The notes under the pieces were generated by a model, which made no database searches, was not told where the DNA came from, and worked only from the letters and a program-made list of their open reading frames with translations. The translations under genes were made by a program, and so were the position numbers. A stretch of DNA of 64,000 nt from Bacteroidota bacterium (GTDB lineage Bacteria; Bacteroidota; Ignavibacteria; Ignavibacteriales; Ignavibacteriaceae). The DNA is taken from positions 1 to 64,000 of the forward strand of contig JADFLR010000013.1 in NCBI GenBank assembly GCA_022564295.1. The letters are read 5' to 3'. Of this stretch, positions 1 through 7,400 are shown piece after piece; the first letter of the stretch is position 1; every line of letters starts with the position of its first letter.

Positions 1-4
1 GGAT

Positions 5-250
5 TTGTTGGATCTCAGCGGAGAGTTTCTGAGGCCAAAGATGTCTAAGGCCGGATGGTACAACGCGGGTTTCCAACTGGGCTTCGCGACCGTCGATGGT
101 ATAGAGACGGACTACCACTTATGGCGTGCCGTGCTTTGGTGGAAAGCCGGTAGAGAATTGGAAAGGTTCATTCAGGTCCACATCGATCTGTATTTGGAAC
201 GGACAGCAGAGAGAGAATCACGGAAGCGTGAACGGGATAGCAAAGGCTAA
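5..250 (+). CDS. Phage-type hypothetical protein at the left edge
   Basis: The frame is open to the left edge, so the true start may lie outside. Inside the window the choices are TTG at 5 or, more plausibly, ATG at 41, which gives about 69 residues rich in aromatics (WYNAGF, LWRAVLWW) followed by a charged Arg/Glu C-terminus. I do not recognise a family. The stop overlaps the ATG of the terminase fragment by one base (TAATG), so it is translationally coupled to it. In tailed phages the small gene just before terL is often the small terminase or an HNH nuclease, but nothing seen here proves either. Confidence 0.5.
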   Translation: MLDLSGEFLRPKMSKAGWYNAGFQLGFATVDGIETDYHLWRAVLWWKAGRELERFIQVHIDLYLERTAERESRKRERDSKG

Positions 251-693
251 TGGCTGGAAGAATAGCAGGACAACGTGATCGGCGGATCAAAACGTTCGCC
301 GAGGTGACCGACCCGACCAACAAGGTTGCGCCGCGGGACCGTGAGCGCGATTCGACTTTGACACAGCGGAAACTCGGCGGGAAGACAAAGGCTCGCGGAT
401 GGGTAGCAAACGAGTCTGACGAACTGGCGATCGAGAACGGTTGCCTGTTTGACGAGTACCGCGCCGATCATTTCCGGCAAGTGTGCGAGGACCATTTCCG
501 ATTCTGGGAAGGATCACACTCTGGTCGCCCGTTTATCCTGGAGGACTATCAGTGGGAAGACTTGGCGCCGCTTTGGGGCTGGGTGTTGTTTGACGAACAC
601 CATGGCCGGTTGGTCGTGAGAATGCTCAATGGTCTGGGGCGCAAGCGCCGTGGGCAAGCCCATGATGCTCTTGCCAAAGCCGAGCCCGACTGA
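250..693 (+). CDS. N-terminal fragment of a phage terminase large subunit
   Basis: Residues ~60-120 fit the N-terminal adaptor of Terminase_1-type large subunits (DNA-packaging ATPase): an acidic/aromatic helix, then FWEGSHSGRPFILEDYQWED and LWGWV, the usual lead-in to the Walker A loop. Where Walker A (xxRKxGKS) is expected the frame reads GLGRKRRGQAH and stops at 147 residues, while intact proteins have about 450-550. The +1 frame over the last ~75 bases stays open (reading VGKPMMLLPKPSPTDAAPK), so a frameshift or internal deletion at the Walker loop is likely. The product could not hydrolyse ATP. The first ~50 residues are basic and low in recognisable features. Confidence 0.6.
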   Translation: MAGRIAGQRDRRIKTFAEVTDPTNKVAPRDRERDSTLTQRKLGGKTKARGWVANESDELAIENGCLFDEYRADHFRQVCEDHFRFWEGSHSGRPFILEDYQWEDLAPLWGWVLFDEHHGRLVVRMLNGLGRKRRGQAHDALAKAEPD

Positions 694-698
694 CGCAG

Positions 699-718
699 CA
701 CCTAAATAGGAGGATCAA
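699..718 (+). promoter_or_regulatory. Strong ribosome-binding cassette, copy 1
   Basis: The 20-mer CACCTAAATAGGAGGATCAA lies directly before the ATG at 719. It contains a full AGGAGG at ideal spacing. A copy differing by one base sits at 1889-1908 before the ATG at 1911, so a defined leader appears to have been duplicated. Such strong Shine-Dalgarno sites are absent from the AT-rich genes further right. Confidence 0.6.
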
Positions 719-937
719 ATGGCTTACAAATTCTACTCAGGCCCGCTGGACGTGGTTACAGTCTCCGAGCGCGCCAACGGCGGAGAACGCACTATCGCCC
801 GCGCGACCAATTTCCATCTGGGCTGCCGGTGGCGTCTCCATGTGTTCGGCGATCCGCAGCCCGATCAGGACGTAACCAACATTATCCACGACCATGCCGC
901 GTTGTCAGCCTTGATCGATAAGCGACGGCGCGCCTAA
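719..937 (+). CDS. Small phage-type hypothetical protein
   Basis: A 72-residue soluble protein starting at an ATG six bases after a strong AGGAGGATCAA site. It shows no signal peptide or membrane segment and no motif I can name; it is rich in Arg, Asp and His (GDPQPDQDVTNIIHDH). The GC-rich codon use matches its neighbours and differs from the genes beyond 2.6 kb. It belongs to the run of small accessory genes that in many phages sits between packaging and regulatory modules. Function unknown. Confidence 0.55.
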   Translation: MAYKFYSGPLDVVTVSERANGGERTIARATNFHLGCRWRLHVFGDPQPDQDVTNIIHDHAALSALIDKRRRA

Positions 938-969
938 CCCGCGCCACAGCGCATGAGGAGGATGGGGAG

Positions 970-1194
970 ATGAAGATACAAGCAAGCGAAATCCGTAAAG
1001 GTGATTTTCTAGACCTTGCGGGCGATCCGTTTGTTGACCCGCGTTGCGACCGCGCTGAATTCCAGTTCGAATATATGGAGGTTGTCTCCGTCGAACAAGA
1101 GTGTTCAGGTTGCATCGCCATCGGCTTCGAAGGGTTTGACGTTGTTGGTTTCCCGCCCGAACACATGCTCACCGTTCACGCTAAAGCCGATTAG
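970..1194 (+). CDS. Small phage-type hypothetical protein (MKIQASEIRKGD type)
   Basis: A 74-residue protein with the opening MKIQASEIRKGDFLDL, a pattern common in small phage and plasmid proteins of beta-barrel appearance, followed by alternating hydrophobic and acidic residues consistent with a small all-beta fold. The start is supported by the upstream GAGGAGGATGGGGAG. Two cysteines (ECSGC) are close together but no complete metal site is visible. Function unknown; it lies in the same direction as its neighbours, 32 bases after the previous gene. Confidence 0.5.
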   Translation: MKIQASEIRKGDFLDLAGDPFVDPRCDRAEFQFEYMEVVSVEQECSGCIAIGFEGFDVVGFPPEHMLTVHAKAD

Positions 1195-1246
1195 CCGGGC
1201 ACCCCCCGGCCCTTTGGAGAATTGCTGACCAATAGGAGATTGAACC

Positions 1247-1450
1247 ATGATTAAGACCCTGCTCATCATCGTCGTGATTTGGCTAAACCCAACCACACCG
1301 CATGAGATCATGGATCACGTCGTCATGGTTTCCGAGATAGACACTCTAGCTGAGTGTGAGATCATGCGGCGGGAGACAATATCCGCATGGTCCGAGCCCC
1401 AGATCGGGTTGTTCGCGTGGTCCTGGTGCGTCGAGGCGAGAGCGCCATGA
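1247..1450 (+). CDS. Small exported or membrane-anchored phage protein
   Basis: A 67-residue protein with a short hydrophobic N-terminus (MIKTLLIIVVIWL) that could be a signal anchor, then a polar region with two cysteines. The start follows ATAGGAGATTGAACC. Its stop overlaps the next gene start as ATGA (ATG at 1447, TGA at 1448-1450), typical of coupled phage lysis or accessory genes. The neighbouring gene is a predicted lipoprotein, so the pair could form a Rz/Rz1-like envelope function, but there is no sequence match to prove it. Confidence 0.45.
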   Translation: MIKTLLIIVVIWLNPTTPHEIMDHVVMVSEIDTLAECEIMRRETISAWSEPQIGLFAWSWCVEARAP

Positions 1451-1581
1451 AAACCGTTGTCATGGTCCTCCTGCTGGCTTTCCTCATGGGGTGCGCCGGA
1501 GAGCCAGATCAAGCAGGAGTGACTTGGCAGTGGCTCTGTGGGTGGGAGTTGGACGTGGGAGGGGCTGCTAGCAAGAGATAA
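1447..1581 (+). CDS. Tiny predicted lipoprotein
   Basis: A 44-residue protein starting at ATG 1447 and overlapping the previous stop. It begins with a classical lipoprotein signal peptide: a basic start, a hydrophobic stretch VVMVLLLAFLM and a lipobox ending in Gly-Cys at about residue 16. The mature part is only ~28 residues and contains WQWLCGWEL. Size and architecture recall Rz1-type spanin lipoproteins, but it is not proline-rich as Rz1 usually is. An earlier in-frame ATG at 1387 exists, yet 1447 is the start that produces the signal peptide. Confidence 0.5.
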   Translation: MKTVVMVLLLAFLMGCAGEPDQAGVTWQWLCGWELDVGGAASKR

Positions 1582-1592
1582 GGAGATAGAAA

Positions 1593-1754
1593 ATGGTTAA
1601 ACCGCTTAGTCTGTTTTTCGAGCGTGATCTTACGCTCCAGGAGGTTCGGGAAAATCTTGTCGCTACCGGCGAGGATCAGGCAACACTCAATGCCCTGGAT
1701 GCTCTTATTGCCAAGATTGAAGAGCGGGGGCTCGCTAAGGTCAAGCTGCCATGA
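1593..1754 (+). CDS. Small helical phage-type protein
   Basis: A 53-residue protein read from ATG 1593, preceded by TAAGGAGATAGAAA, a good ribosome site. It looks like two amphipathic helices (LTLQEVRENL and LNALDALIAKIEE) joined by a short turn, with no cysteine. Its stop overlaps the next start as ATGA. It is short enough to be missed by gene finders. Function unknown; a small structural or regulatory protein is possible. Confidence 0.45.
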   Translation: MVKPLSLFFERDLTLQEVRENLVATGEDQATLNALDALIAKIEERGLAKVKLP

Positions 1755-1831
1755 CCTATGAGATTATCATTATAACCATAGCTGGATTCCTTGCCGGGTC
1801 TGCAATCGCTATGCTGTTTCACGTAATATGA
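1751..1831 (+). CDS. Tiny single-span membrane protein
   Basis: A 26-residue protein (ATG at 1751) that is almost entirely one hydrophobic helix (YEIIIITIAGFLAGSAIAMLF). It overlaps the gene before it (ATGA) and the following 19-codon frame (ATGA again), so four successive starts in this region are coupled by overlap. This arrangement and the AGxxxGSA-type helix resemble small phage membrane or holin-like peptides, but no family assignment is possible from the sequence alone. Confidence 0.4.
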   Translation: MTYEIIIITIAGFLAGSAIAMLFHVI

Positions 1832-1887
1832 GAGATCCAATCAAACGCCGCGCCTCTCAACAGGTTTGGTATCAGAGGAAATGGTAG
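1828..1887 (+). CDS. 19-codon basic peptide, HNH-like N-terminus
   Basis: Starts at ATG 1828 overlapping the previous stop and runs for 19 residues (MRDPIKRRASQQVWYQRKW). The pattern of basic residues followed by WYQ-R resembles the first ~20 residues of small phage HNH nucleases (RRAYQRAWYxRN type), but the zinc-binding cysteines are not there, so this is at best a stub of such a gene. Listed because of the overlap chain; may be non-coding. Confidence 0.2.
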   Translation: MRDPIKRRASQQVWYQRKW

Positions 1888-1888
1888 T

Positions 1889-1908
1889 CACCTAAACAGG
1901 AGGATCAA
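1889..1908 (+). promoter_or_regulatory. Strong ribosome-binding cassette, copy 2
   Basis: CACCTAAACAGGAGGATCAA, one mismatch from the copy at 699-718, placed just before the ATG at 1911. It shows duplication of a translation leader within the phage-like segment. Confidence 0.6.
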
Positions 1909-1910
1909 GG

Positions 1911-2246
1911 ATGTTCGACTTTTTACAGGACATAGGAAACTACGAACAACGTAAGATCGCTCGATATGAGAAAGACACCCTTATGATAGATACTTGCTCT
2001 GTCAGCGACGGAAACAAACCATTCGAGACAGCCATTAAACATCCTGATTATAGAAATGGCGAATGGATTATTGTCGAGGCATACAACACAATTTCAGAAG
2101 CCAAAGCTGGACATAAACGTTGGTGCAAAACTATGCAAAAATCAAAACTCCCAATCCAAATAGCTGATTGTGCCAACTCTCATATAGAGCAGTTTATCGA
2201 GCCGAGCGGTAGGACATTCAAACGCGAAAAGCAAGGCTCGTCATAA
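1911..2246 (+). CDS. Phage hypothetical protein (WIIVEAYNTISEA motif)
   Basis: A 111-residue soluble protein. The centre reads EWIIVEAYNTISEAKAGHKRW, a pattern found in small phage proteins of unknown function in which an Ile/Val strand is followed by an alpha helix with a conserved Gly-His-x-x-Trp. The N-terminus contains a charged helix (EQRKIARYEKD). Its GC content is intermediate between the GC-rich left and the AT-rich right. The last base of the stop is the A of the next ATG (TAATG), so it is coupled to the HTH gene. Function unknown. Confidence 0.55.
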   Translation: MFDFLQDIGNYEQRKIARYEKDTLMIDTCSVSDGNKPFETAIKHPDYRNGEWIIVEAYNTISEAKAGHKRWCKTMQKSKLPIQIADCANSHIEQFIEPSGRTFKREKQGSS

Positions 2247-2446
2247 TGTCCCCACACGAATTTAAAACCTGGCGTGAAGAGTGCGAGTTCAAAAGCTGGA
2301 AGGCTGTGGCGAAAGCCCTTGGCCGGTCTGAGAGACAAGTTCACCGCTACCAGAAAGGCACCGCTAAGATTCCAATTGTCGTCAGACTAGCTTGCATCTC
2401 TATTAAGGTCAGGCGACAGACAGAGTATGTCTTTCACATCGCCTAG
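2246..2446 (+). CDS. Small helix-turn-helix DNA-binding protein
   Basis: A 66-residue protein. Residues ~16-45 (KSWKAVAKALGRSERQVHRY, then QKGTAKIP) form a convincing helix-turn-helix of the Xre/Cro kind with the turn at ALGRSERQV. It is followed by PIVVRLACISI, as in small phage regulators of the MTPAEFRAWRE type. Likely a repressor or activator of the phage-like segment. It is the last gene before the composition change; the DNA after its stop includes a near-palindrome (2480-2530) that could be an operator, although that palindrome also spans the suspected junction. Confidence 0.6.
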   Translation: MSPHEFKTWREECEFKSWKAVAKALGRSERQVHRYQKGTAKIPIVVRLACISIKVRRQTEYVFHIA

Positions 2447-2479
2447 ACACACCTCTCCCACAATCTAAGAGTAATATAA

Positions 2480-2530
2480 TCAAGGTTTAAGTAAATGTCA
2501 AGTCTTTTTTTCACTTTTACTTAAACTTGA
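2480..2530. repeat. Inverted repeat spanning the composition junction
   Basis: The left arm at 2480-2495 (TCAAGGTTTAAGTAAA) and the right arm at 2516-2530 (TTTACTTAAACTTGA) are complementary apart from one extra G, with a 20-base loop that contains a T7 run. The right arm lies inside the rhomboid-tail remnant, the left arm in the phage-side DNA. It may be a terminator-like hairpin, an operator, or the signature of a template switch during amplification. Confidence 0.6.
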
Positions 2531-2671
2531 ATAACCACTTTCAGAAATTTTATCAAGTATTTTATCTATATCATCCTGCGATATTTCTTTGTTTATATTT
2601 TGATATGAATAATCATTTTTAGATTTATTGGTTTTTGGTTTATGAAAAAAATTAAGAATGAAATATTCCTT
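2498..2671 (-). pseudogene. C-terminal remnant of a rhomboid-type protease gene
   Basis: On the minus strand an open frame of 57 codons ends at 2498. Its last ~25 residues (INKEISQDDIDKILDKISES, then GYSSLSKSEKK) match the conserved cytoplasmic tail of Bacteroidota-type rhomboid intramembrane proteases (xISQEEIDRILDKISxxGYxSL). The membrane domain is missing: the frame is closed by a stop at 2672 and the lipoprotein gene runs the other way over it. The tail also lacks its usual last residues and ends in KKT at the junction with the phage-like DNA. It is therefore a stub cut on both sides. Confidence 0.55.
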
Positions 2672-3205
2672 TTATCCTCAATAATTATCTTTGCCCAGTT
2701 TTTTTTCTTAACGTGTGATAAAAACAATAATGATATCCCGGAAAGTTCTCTAGCGATACGCGATACGCTAATATATAAAAATGGGAGCGATATTCCGTTT
2801 ACCGGCAGAGAAAAAGCCCGTGTTGAAAATAAGATAATTGAATATGATATAGTTGATGGTATAAAACATGGCGATTTCAGATTGTATTATGAAAGCGGTA
2901 ATATAGAAATAAAAGGACAAATAGATAAGAATAAAAATATTGGTAAATGGCAGTACTTCTATGAATCAGGACAAATTGAATCTGAGGGAAACTTTGTTGA
3001 TGATTTTCCAGAAGGTGAATGGAAATGGTATTATCGATTAGGTGCCCTAAGAGAGCAGGGAAATTTTAAAGGAGGAAAGAGAATTGGTTTTTGGAAACAA
3101 TTCGATGTAAGTGGAAATGTTATTGAAGAAAAAGAATTTTTTGAATCCGATTCACTTAACAATGAAACTGATTATCTGGAGAAACTTAAAAACTATCTTA
3201 ATTAA
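2642..3205 (+). CDS. Lipoprotein with MORN/YwqK-type repeats
   Basis: A 187-residue protein with an N-terminal hydrophobic signal (IFLLSSIIIFAQFFFLTC) ending in a Cys at ~25, consistent with a lipoprotein. Residues ~75-165 are repeats of the type GKWxYFYESGQIESEGNFxx, i.e. the antitoxin-like YwqK/MORN repeat: GDFRLYYESGNIEIKGQ, GKWQYFYESGQIESEGN, GEWKWYYRLGALREQGN, GFWKQFDVSGNVIEEKE. In Bacteroidota such proteins are usually surface lipoproteins of unknown role; the antitoxin name is historical. It is two bases from the DUF72 gene and probably co-transcribed with it. Confidence 0.75.
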   Translation: MKKIKNEIFLLSSIIIFAQFFFLTCDKNNNDIPESSLAIRDTLIYKNGSDIPFTGREKARVENKIIEYDIVDGIKHGDFRLYYESGNIEIKGQIDKNKNIGKWQYFYESGQIESEGNFVDDFPEGEWKWYYRLGALREQGNFKGGKRIGFWKQFDVSGNVIEEKEFFESDSLNNETDYLEKLKNYLN

Positions 3206-3207
3206 AT

Positions 3208-4062
3208 ATGCTCAGGTTTGGTACTTGCAGTTGGAAATATGATTCGTGGAAAGGACTAATTTATTCAGATGAGAAGAATATTAATTTCCTTAAAGAGTAT
3301 TCCGCACATTATTCAACTGTAGAAATAGATCAATGGTTTTGGTCTCTTTTTCCTCCCAATAAGGTTGTTCTGCCAGATTATAAAACCGTTGAGAATTATA
3401 AAAATTCTGTTCCGGGTGATTTCCTTTTCACAATTAAAGTTCCCAACTCTTTAACATTAACTCATTTTTACAATCGCAATAAAAATGAACCATTGGTTGT
3501 AAATCCATATTTTCTTTCAGTAAATCTTTTTGAAGAGTTTCTTAACACGTTAAAACCATTAGAAAAAAACATTGGATGTTTGATTCTTCAGTTTGAATAT
3601 TTGAATAAGCAAAAAATGAAATCGATTTCGATGTTTCTGGATAAGGTGTATCAATTTCATTCAGAATTGCCTAAAGATATACCCCCGGTAGGAATTGAAA
3701 TACGGAATCCAAATTATTTGAATCAAAATTATTTCGGATCTTTAGAAGGGCTGAATTTCTTTCATGTTTTTTTAGAAGGATATTATATGCCTCCAATTAC
3801 TGAAGTTTATGAAAAAAATAAAGAGTATATAAAAGATATTTCAGTCATTAGATTACACGGATCGAATAGAAAAGGAATTGAGAAAATTGCAAATGATAAT
3901 TGGAATAAGATATACATTGATAGGATGAAAGAAATTTCATCAATTATTCAGATTATTAAGGAACTTGAAAATAATGAAGTTGATCTGTTTGTAAATGTTA
4001 ATAATCATTTTGAAGGATCGGCACCACTTACGATTGAAAGAATTAGAAATGCATTAGGGTAG
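3208..4062 (+). CDS. DUF72 family protein (TIM-barrel-like)
   Basis: A 284-residue protein that matches the DUF72 (YecE) family from end to end. It opens with RFGTCSWKYDSWKG (residues 3-16), then STVEIDQWFW, FTIKVPNSLTLTH and a C-terminal VNVNNHFEGSAPLTIERI, the hallmark of the family in which N-N-H-F-E-G-x-A-P is conserved. The biochemical role is not known; the fold is a TIM barrel with a deep conserved pocket. The length is slightly above the usual 240-280 residues. It follows the lipoprotein gene by two bases. Confidence 0.85.
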   Translation: MLRFGTCSWKYDSWKGLIYSDEKNINFLKEYSAHYSTVEIDQWFWSLFPPNKVVLPDYKTVENYKNSVPGDFLFTIKVPNSLTLTHFYNRNKNEPLVVNPYFLSVNLFEEFLNTLKPLEKNIGCLILQFEYLNKQKMKSISMFLDKVYQFHSELPKDIPPVGIEIRNPNYLNQNYFGSLEGLNFFHVFLEGYYMPPITEVYEKNKEYIKDISVIRLHGSNRKGIEKIANDNWNKIYIDRMKEISSIIQIIKELENNEVDLFVNVNNHFEGSAPLTIERIRNALG

Positions 4063-4074
4063 AGAATGATGAGA

Positions 4075-4135
4075 ATGTTTTAAATAACAAATTACAACTC
4101 TCAAACAACAAATAAATAACAAAATTAAATTGTTA
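4075..4135. repeat. Period-7 degenerate tandem repeat
   Basis: The stretch reads as successive seven-base units of the type AAATAAC/AAATTAC/AACTCTC/AAACAAC/AAATAAA. It is one of several period-7 loci in the AT-rich part; see the finding on heptamer repeats. The rest of 4063-4286 has no gene I can support. Confidence 0.5.
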
Positions 4136-4286
4136 AAAATCCAACCTTTTTTAATATAATTGCTCGTTTGTTGAATTGATTATTGATGCTTGTAGATTAT
4201 GTGACTTTTAGTGTTTGGTTATTGTAATTTCCAAAAAAAGCCGTTGATTTACGAGACAAAACCTATTAAATTTGTATTCGGATTTT

Positions 4287-4360
4287 GGGCCCATAGCTCA
4301 GTTGGTTAGAGCATCTGACTCATAATCAGAGGGTCGGTGGTTCGAGTCCATCTGGGCCCA
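4287..4360 (+). tRNA. tRNA-Ile2 (anticodon CAT, lysidine type)
   Basis: A complete cloverleaf: acceptor GGGCCCA pairs with TGGGCCC, the D arm is AGCTCAGTTGGTTAGAGC, the anticodon stem-loop is CTGACTCATAATCAG, and the T arm contains GGTTCGAGTCC. The CAT anticodon could mean Met, but the ACTCATAAT loop context and the lack of initiator or elongator Met features point to tRNA-Ile2, whose C34 is converted to lysidine by TilS so that it reads AUA. AUA is common in these AT-rich genes. The 3' CCA is not encoded (discriminator A then CAC). Confidence 0.88.
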
Positions 4361-4367
4361 CACTTTC

Positions 4368-4400
4368 AGCTCTGTAGCAGAAATGTTGCAGAGCTTTTTT
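4368..4400 (+). terminator. Rho-independent terminator after the tRNA
   Basis: The stem AGCTCTG/CAGAGCT with an additional inner AGCA/TGTT pairing and a GAAA loop is followed by a run of six T, eight bases after the tRNA end. This is a canonical intrinsic terminator for the tRNA transcript. Confidence 0.8.
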
Positions 4401-4447
4401 ATTAAAATTACGATTTAATTAATATTATTTTGTAAATTCATTTGATT

Positions 4448-7400
4448 CTATTTCAAAAGAATCATTTTCTTTGGTTGATTAAATGTTTTATCTGAAACAT
4501 TTGATTTAACTATAAGATAATAGATATAGATTCCGGATGGTAAATTTGATGCAATAAAATCATACCTGAACATCCCCGCCGGCAGAGATTCATTATCAAT
4601 TACAACCGCAACTTCTTGACCAATAATATCATATAGTTTCAACGAAACGCTGGAATGTTCTACGAGCCCAAATTCAATTTTAGTAGATGGATTGAATGGA
4701 TTTGGATAATTTTGGAACAAGATATATTCATCAGGAATTTCGTTAGTAATATATTCAACACCAGTTATGTCGTTAATTGTAAAATCAGCATCCGAAAAAT
4801 CAGAGAAATTAGGTATATCAATGCTCGTGATTTTAATCTTATAATCAGAGCCAGTTGCCACATTTGACGGAATATCCCATGGCTTAGAGCCATCATTAGG
4901 TGTGGAGGCTGATATCTCAGAAACAAAATTTCCGTTTTTGAAGAGTTCAATTTTGATCGCGACACTCAAATTATCAACCCAGGTAATAATTTGCGTAGTA
5001 CCCGTTTGCCAGAATTCATTACCATTAGGAGAAGTCACTGCTATTTCATTTGATAAAGAAAAATCTGCATCAGAAAAATCGAAAACATTATTATTGCCTA
5101 CCATGGTTATTTTTATTTTATAGTCCGAGCCTTCGGGAAGAGAAACAGGAATATTCCAATTCCTGATACTGTCGCTGGATGTGGAATTTACTATCAAGGA
5201 ATGAAGAGCTCCTCCTTTATACAGTTCAATCTTAACATTTTCTGAAAAATTATCAGCCCAGGTAATAGGCTCTGTAGTGTTAAACAGCCAGTTTTCACCA
5301 CCGTTGGGGGAAGTTATAGTGATCTCCTGAGCGAATAAAGTGAAGTTGTTATCGGAGAAATCAAAAATGGTGCTATCGCCAAGACTGATTATTTTAATTT
5401 TGTAATCAGAACCTGGTGGAATAGTCTCTGAAATATTATTCCAGCTCCACGAACTATCGGAAGCTGTACTAACTCTAATTGTAGAGTAAAGAGTATCGCT
5501 CTTAAAAAGTTGAATTTTAACATTATCGGAAAAGTTATCAACCCAGGTGATGACTTGATCTGTACCGATTTGCCAGCTTTCACCTCCATTTGGTGAAGTG
5601 ATAGTTAATTGATTGGCAACGATAGTGAAGTTATTATCAGAGAAATCAAAAACATCAGGATTACCCAGACTTGTTATTTTGACTTTATAATCTGATCCAC
5701 CCTGAATATTATAAGGAATATTCCAGTTGTAGGTGCCATCGCTGGCAGTAGTATCCTTGATGGAAGAATCAAAGACACCACCTTTATAAAGATCAATCTT
5801 AACAGGACCACTGATATTATCTGTCGAGGTTATTTGATGTGAAGAACCGGCCTGCCACATCTCGCCGCCATTCGGGGAAGTTATATTTATTACTGTAGTT
5901 TCTATAGAAAATTCACCATCAGAATCGTCTTCTATAGTAGTATCATTTACACTGTTAATCCATACTTTATAAAATTCGTTTGGCGGGAAATTCAGAGGAA
6001 TATCCCAGGCATAAGAACCAGAGCTTGGTACTGAATTTTCTACAGTAATAAAGTTGCCGAAGAACCAAAGTCTGATGCGTACATTTTCGGTTAAATTGTC
6101 AGTCCAGGTTATAGTTTGGGTAGTGCCGGTCTGCCAGGCTTCTCCGCCATTTGGGTAGATCACCGTTAGCTCAGGAACAAGAAAAATGGTAAAGTTATCA
6201 TCAGAAAAGTCAGAAAGAGTGGGGTCATCCAGACTTGTTATTAAAACTTTGTAATCTGAACCCTCCTGAAAATCAAAGGGGATGCTCCAGTTGTAGGTGC
6301 CATCGCTGTTAGTAGAGTCCTTGATGGAAGAATGAAAGACACCACCTTTATAAATATCAATCTTTACTTTCCCATCAATATTATCAGTCCAGTGTATTTG
6401 TTGTGTAGTACCTGCTTGCCAGCTCTCACCGCCATTCGGAGAGGTTACGGTTATATTAAATGAAAGTGTAAAATTTGCATCAGAATAATCGGAAACATTA
6501 CCATTGCCTTCCATGGTTATTTTAATTTTATAGTCCGATCCTTCAGGAAGAGAAGCAGGAATATTCCAATTATACAAACCGTCGCTTTGCGTACTAGTCG
6601 TTGGCGTATGAATTAAAATTCCTCCTTTTTCAAGTTCAATCTTAACATTTTCAGTAAAATTATCAGTCCAGGTAATAGGCTCTGTAGTGCCAAGAAGCCA
6701 GTTCTCACCACCATTGGGCGAAGTGACAGTTACCTGGTTGCCAACGATAGTGAAGTTATTATCAGAGAAATCAAAAATATCAGGATCATCCAGACTTGTT
6801 ATTAAAACTTTGTAATCTGAACCCTCCTGAATCTCAAAAGGAATAGACCAACCATATGAGCCATTACTTTCAGTTGAAGGTGTAATAATAGAATTGAAAA
6901 CTCCGGCTTTATACAGATCAATTTTAACAAGACCACTGATATTGTCAGTCCAGGTTATTGATTGGGTAGTGCCGGACTGCCAGCTCTCACCGCCATTTGG
7001 AGAGGATACGGTTATATTATATGAAAGTGTAAAATTTGCATCAGAAAAATCGAAAACATTATCGTTACCAATACTGGATATTTTAACTTTATAATCAGAA
7101 CCGGGTGGAATAGTTTCTTCAATAGTCCAGGTGTACGAACCATCGGAAGCTGTACTAACTCTTATTGTAGAGTAAAGAGTATCGCTCTTAAAAAGTTGAA
7201 TTTTAACATTATCGGAGATGTTATCATTCCAATGAATAGTATCAGTAGTACCGATTTGCCAGTTTTCTCCACCGTTGGGGGAAGTTACAGTAATCTCCTG
7301 AGCGAATAAAGTGAAGTTGTTATCGGAGAAATCAAAAACACTGCTATCAACAAAACTGGATATTTTAATTTTGTAATCAGAACCGGGTGGAATAGTATCT

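Noticed and set aside
4287-4360. Initiator or elongator tRNA-Met (anticodon CAT)
   Set aside because: The ACTCATAAT anticodon loop context is that of tRNA-Ile2; the initiator has three G-C pairs and an unpaired first base, which is not the case here.
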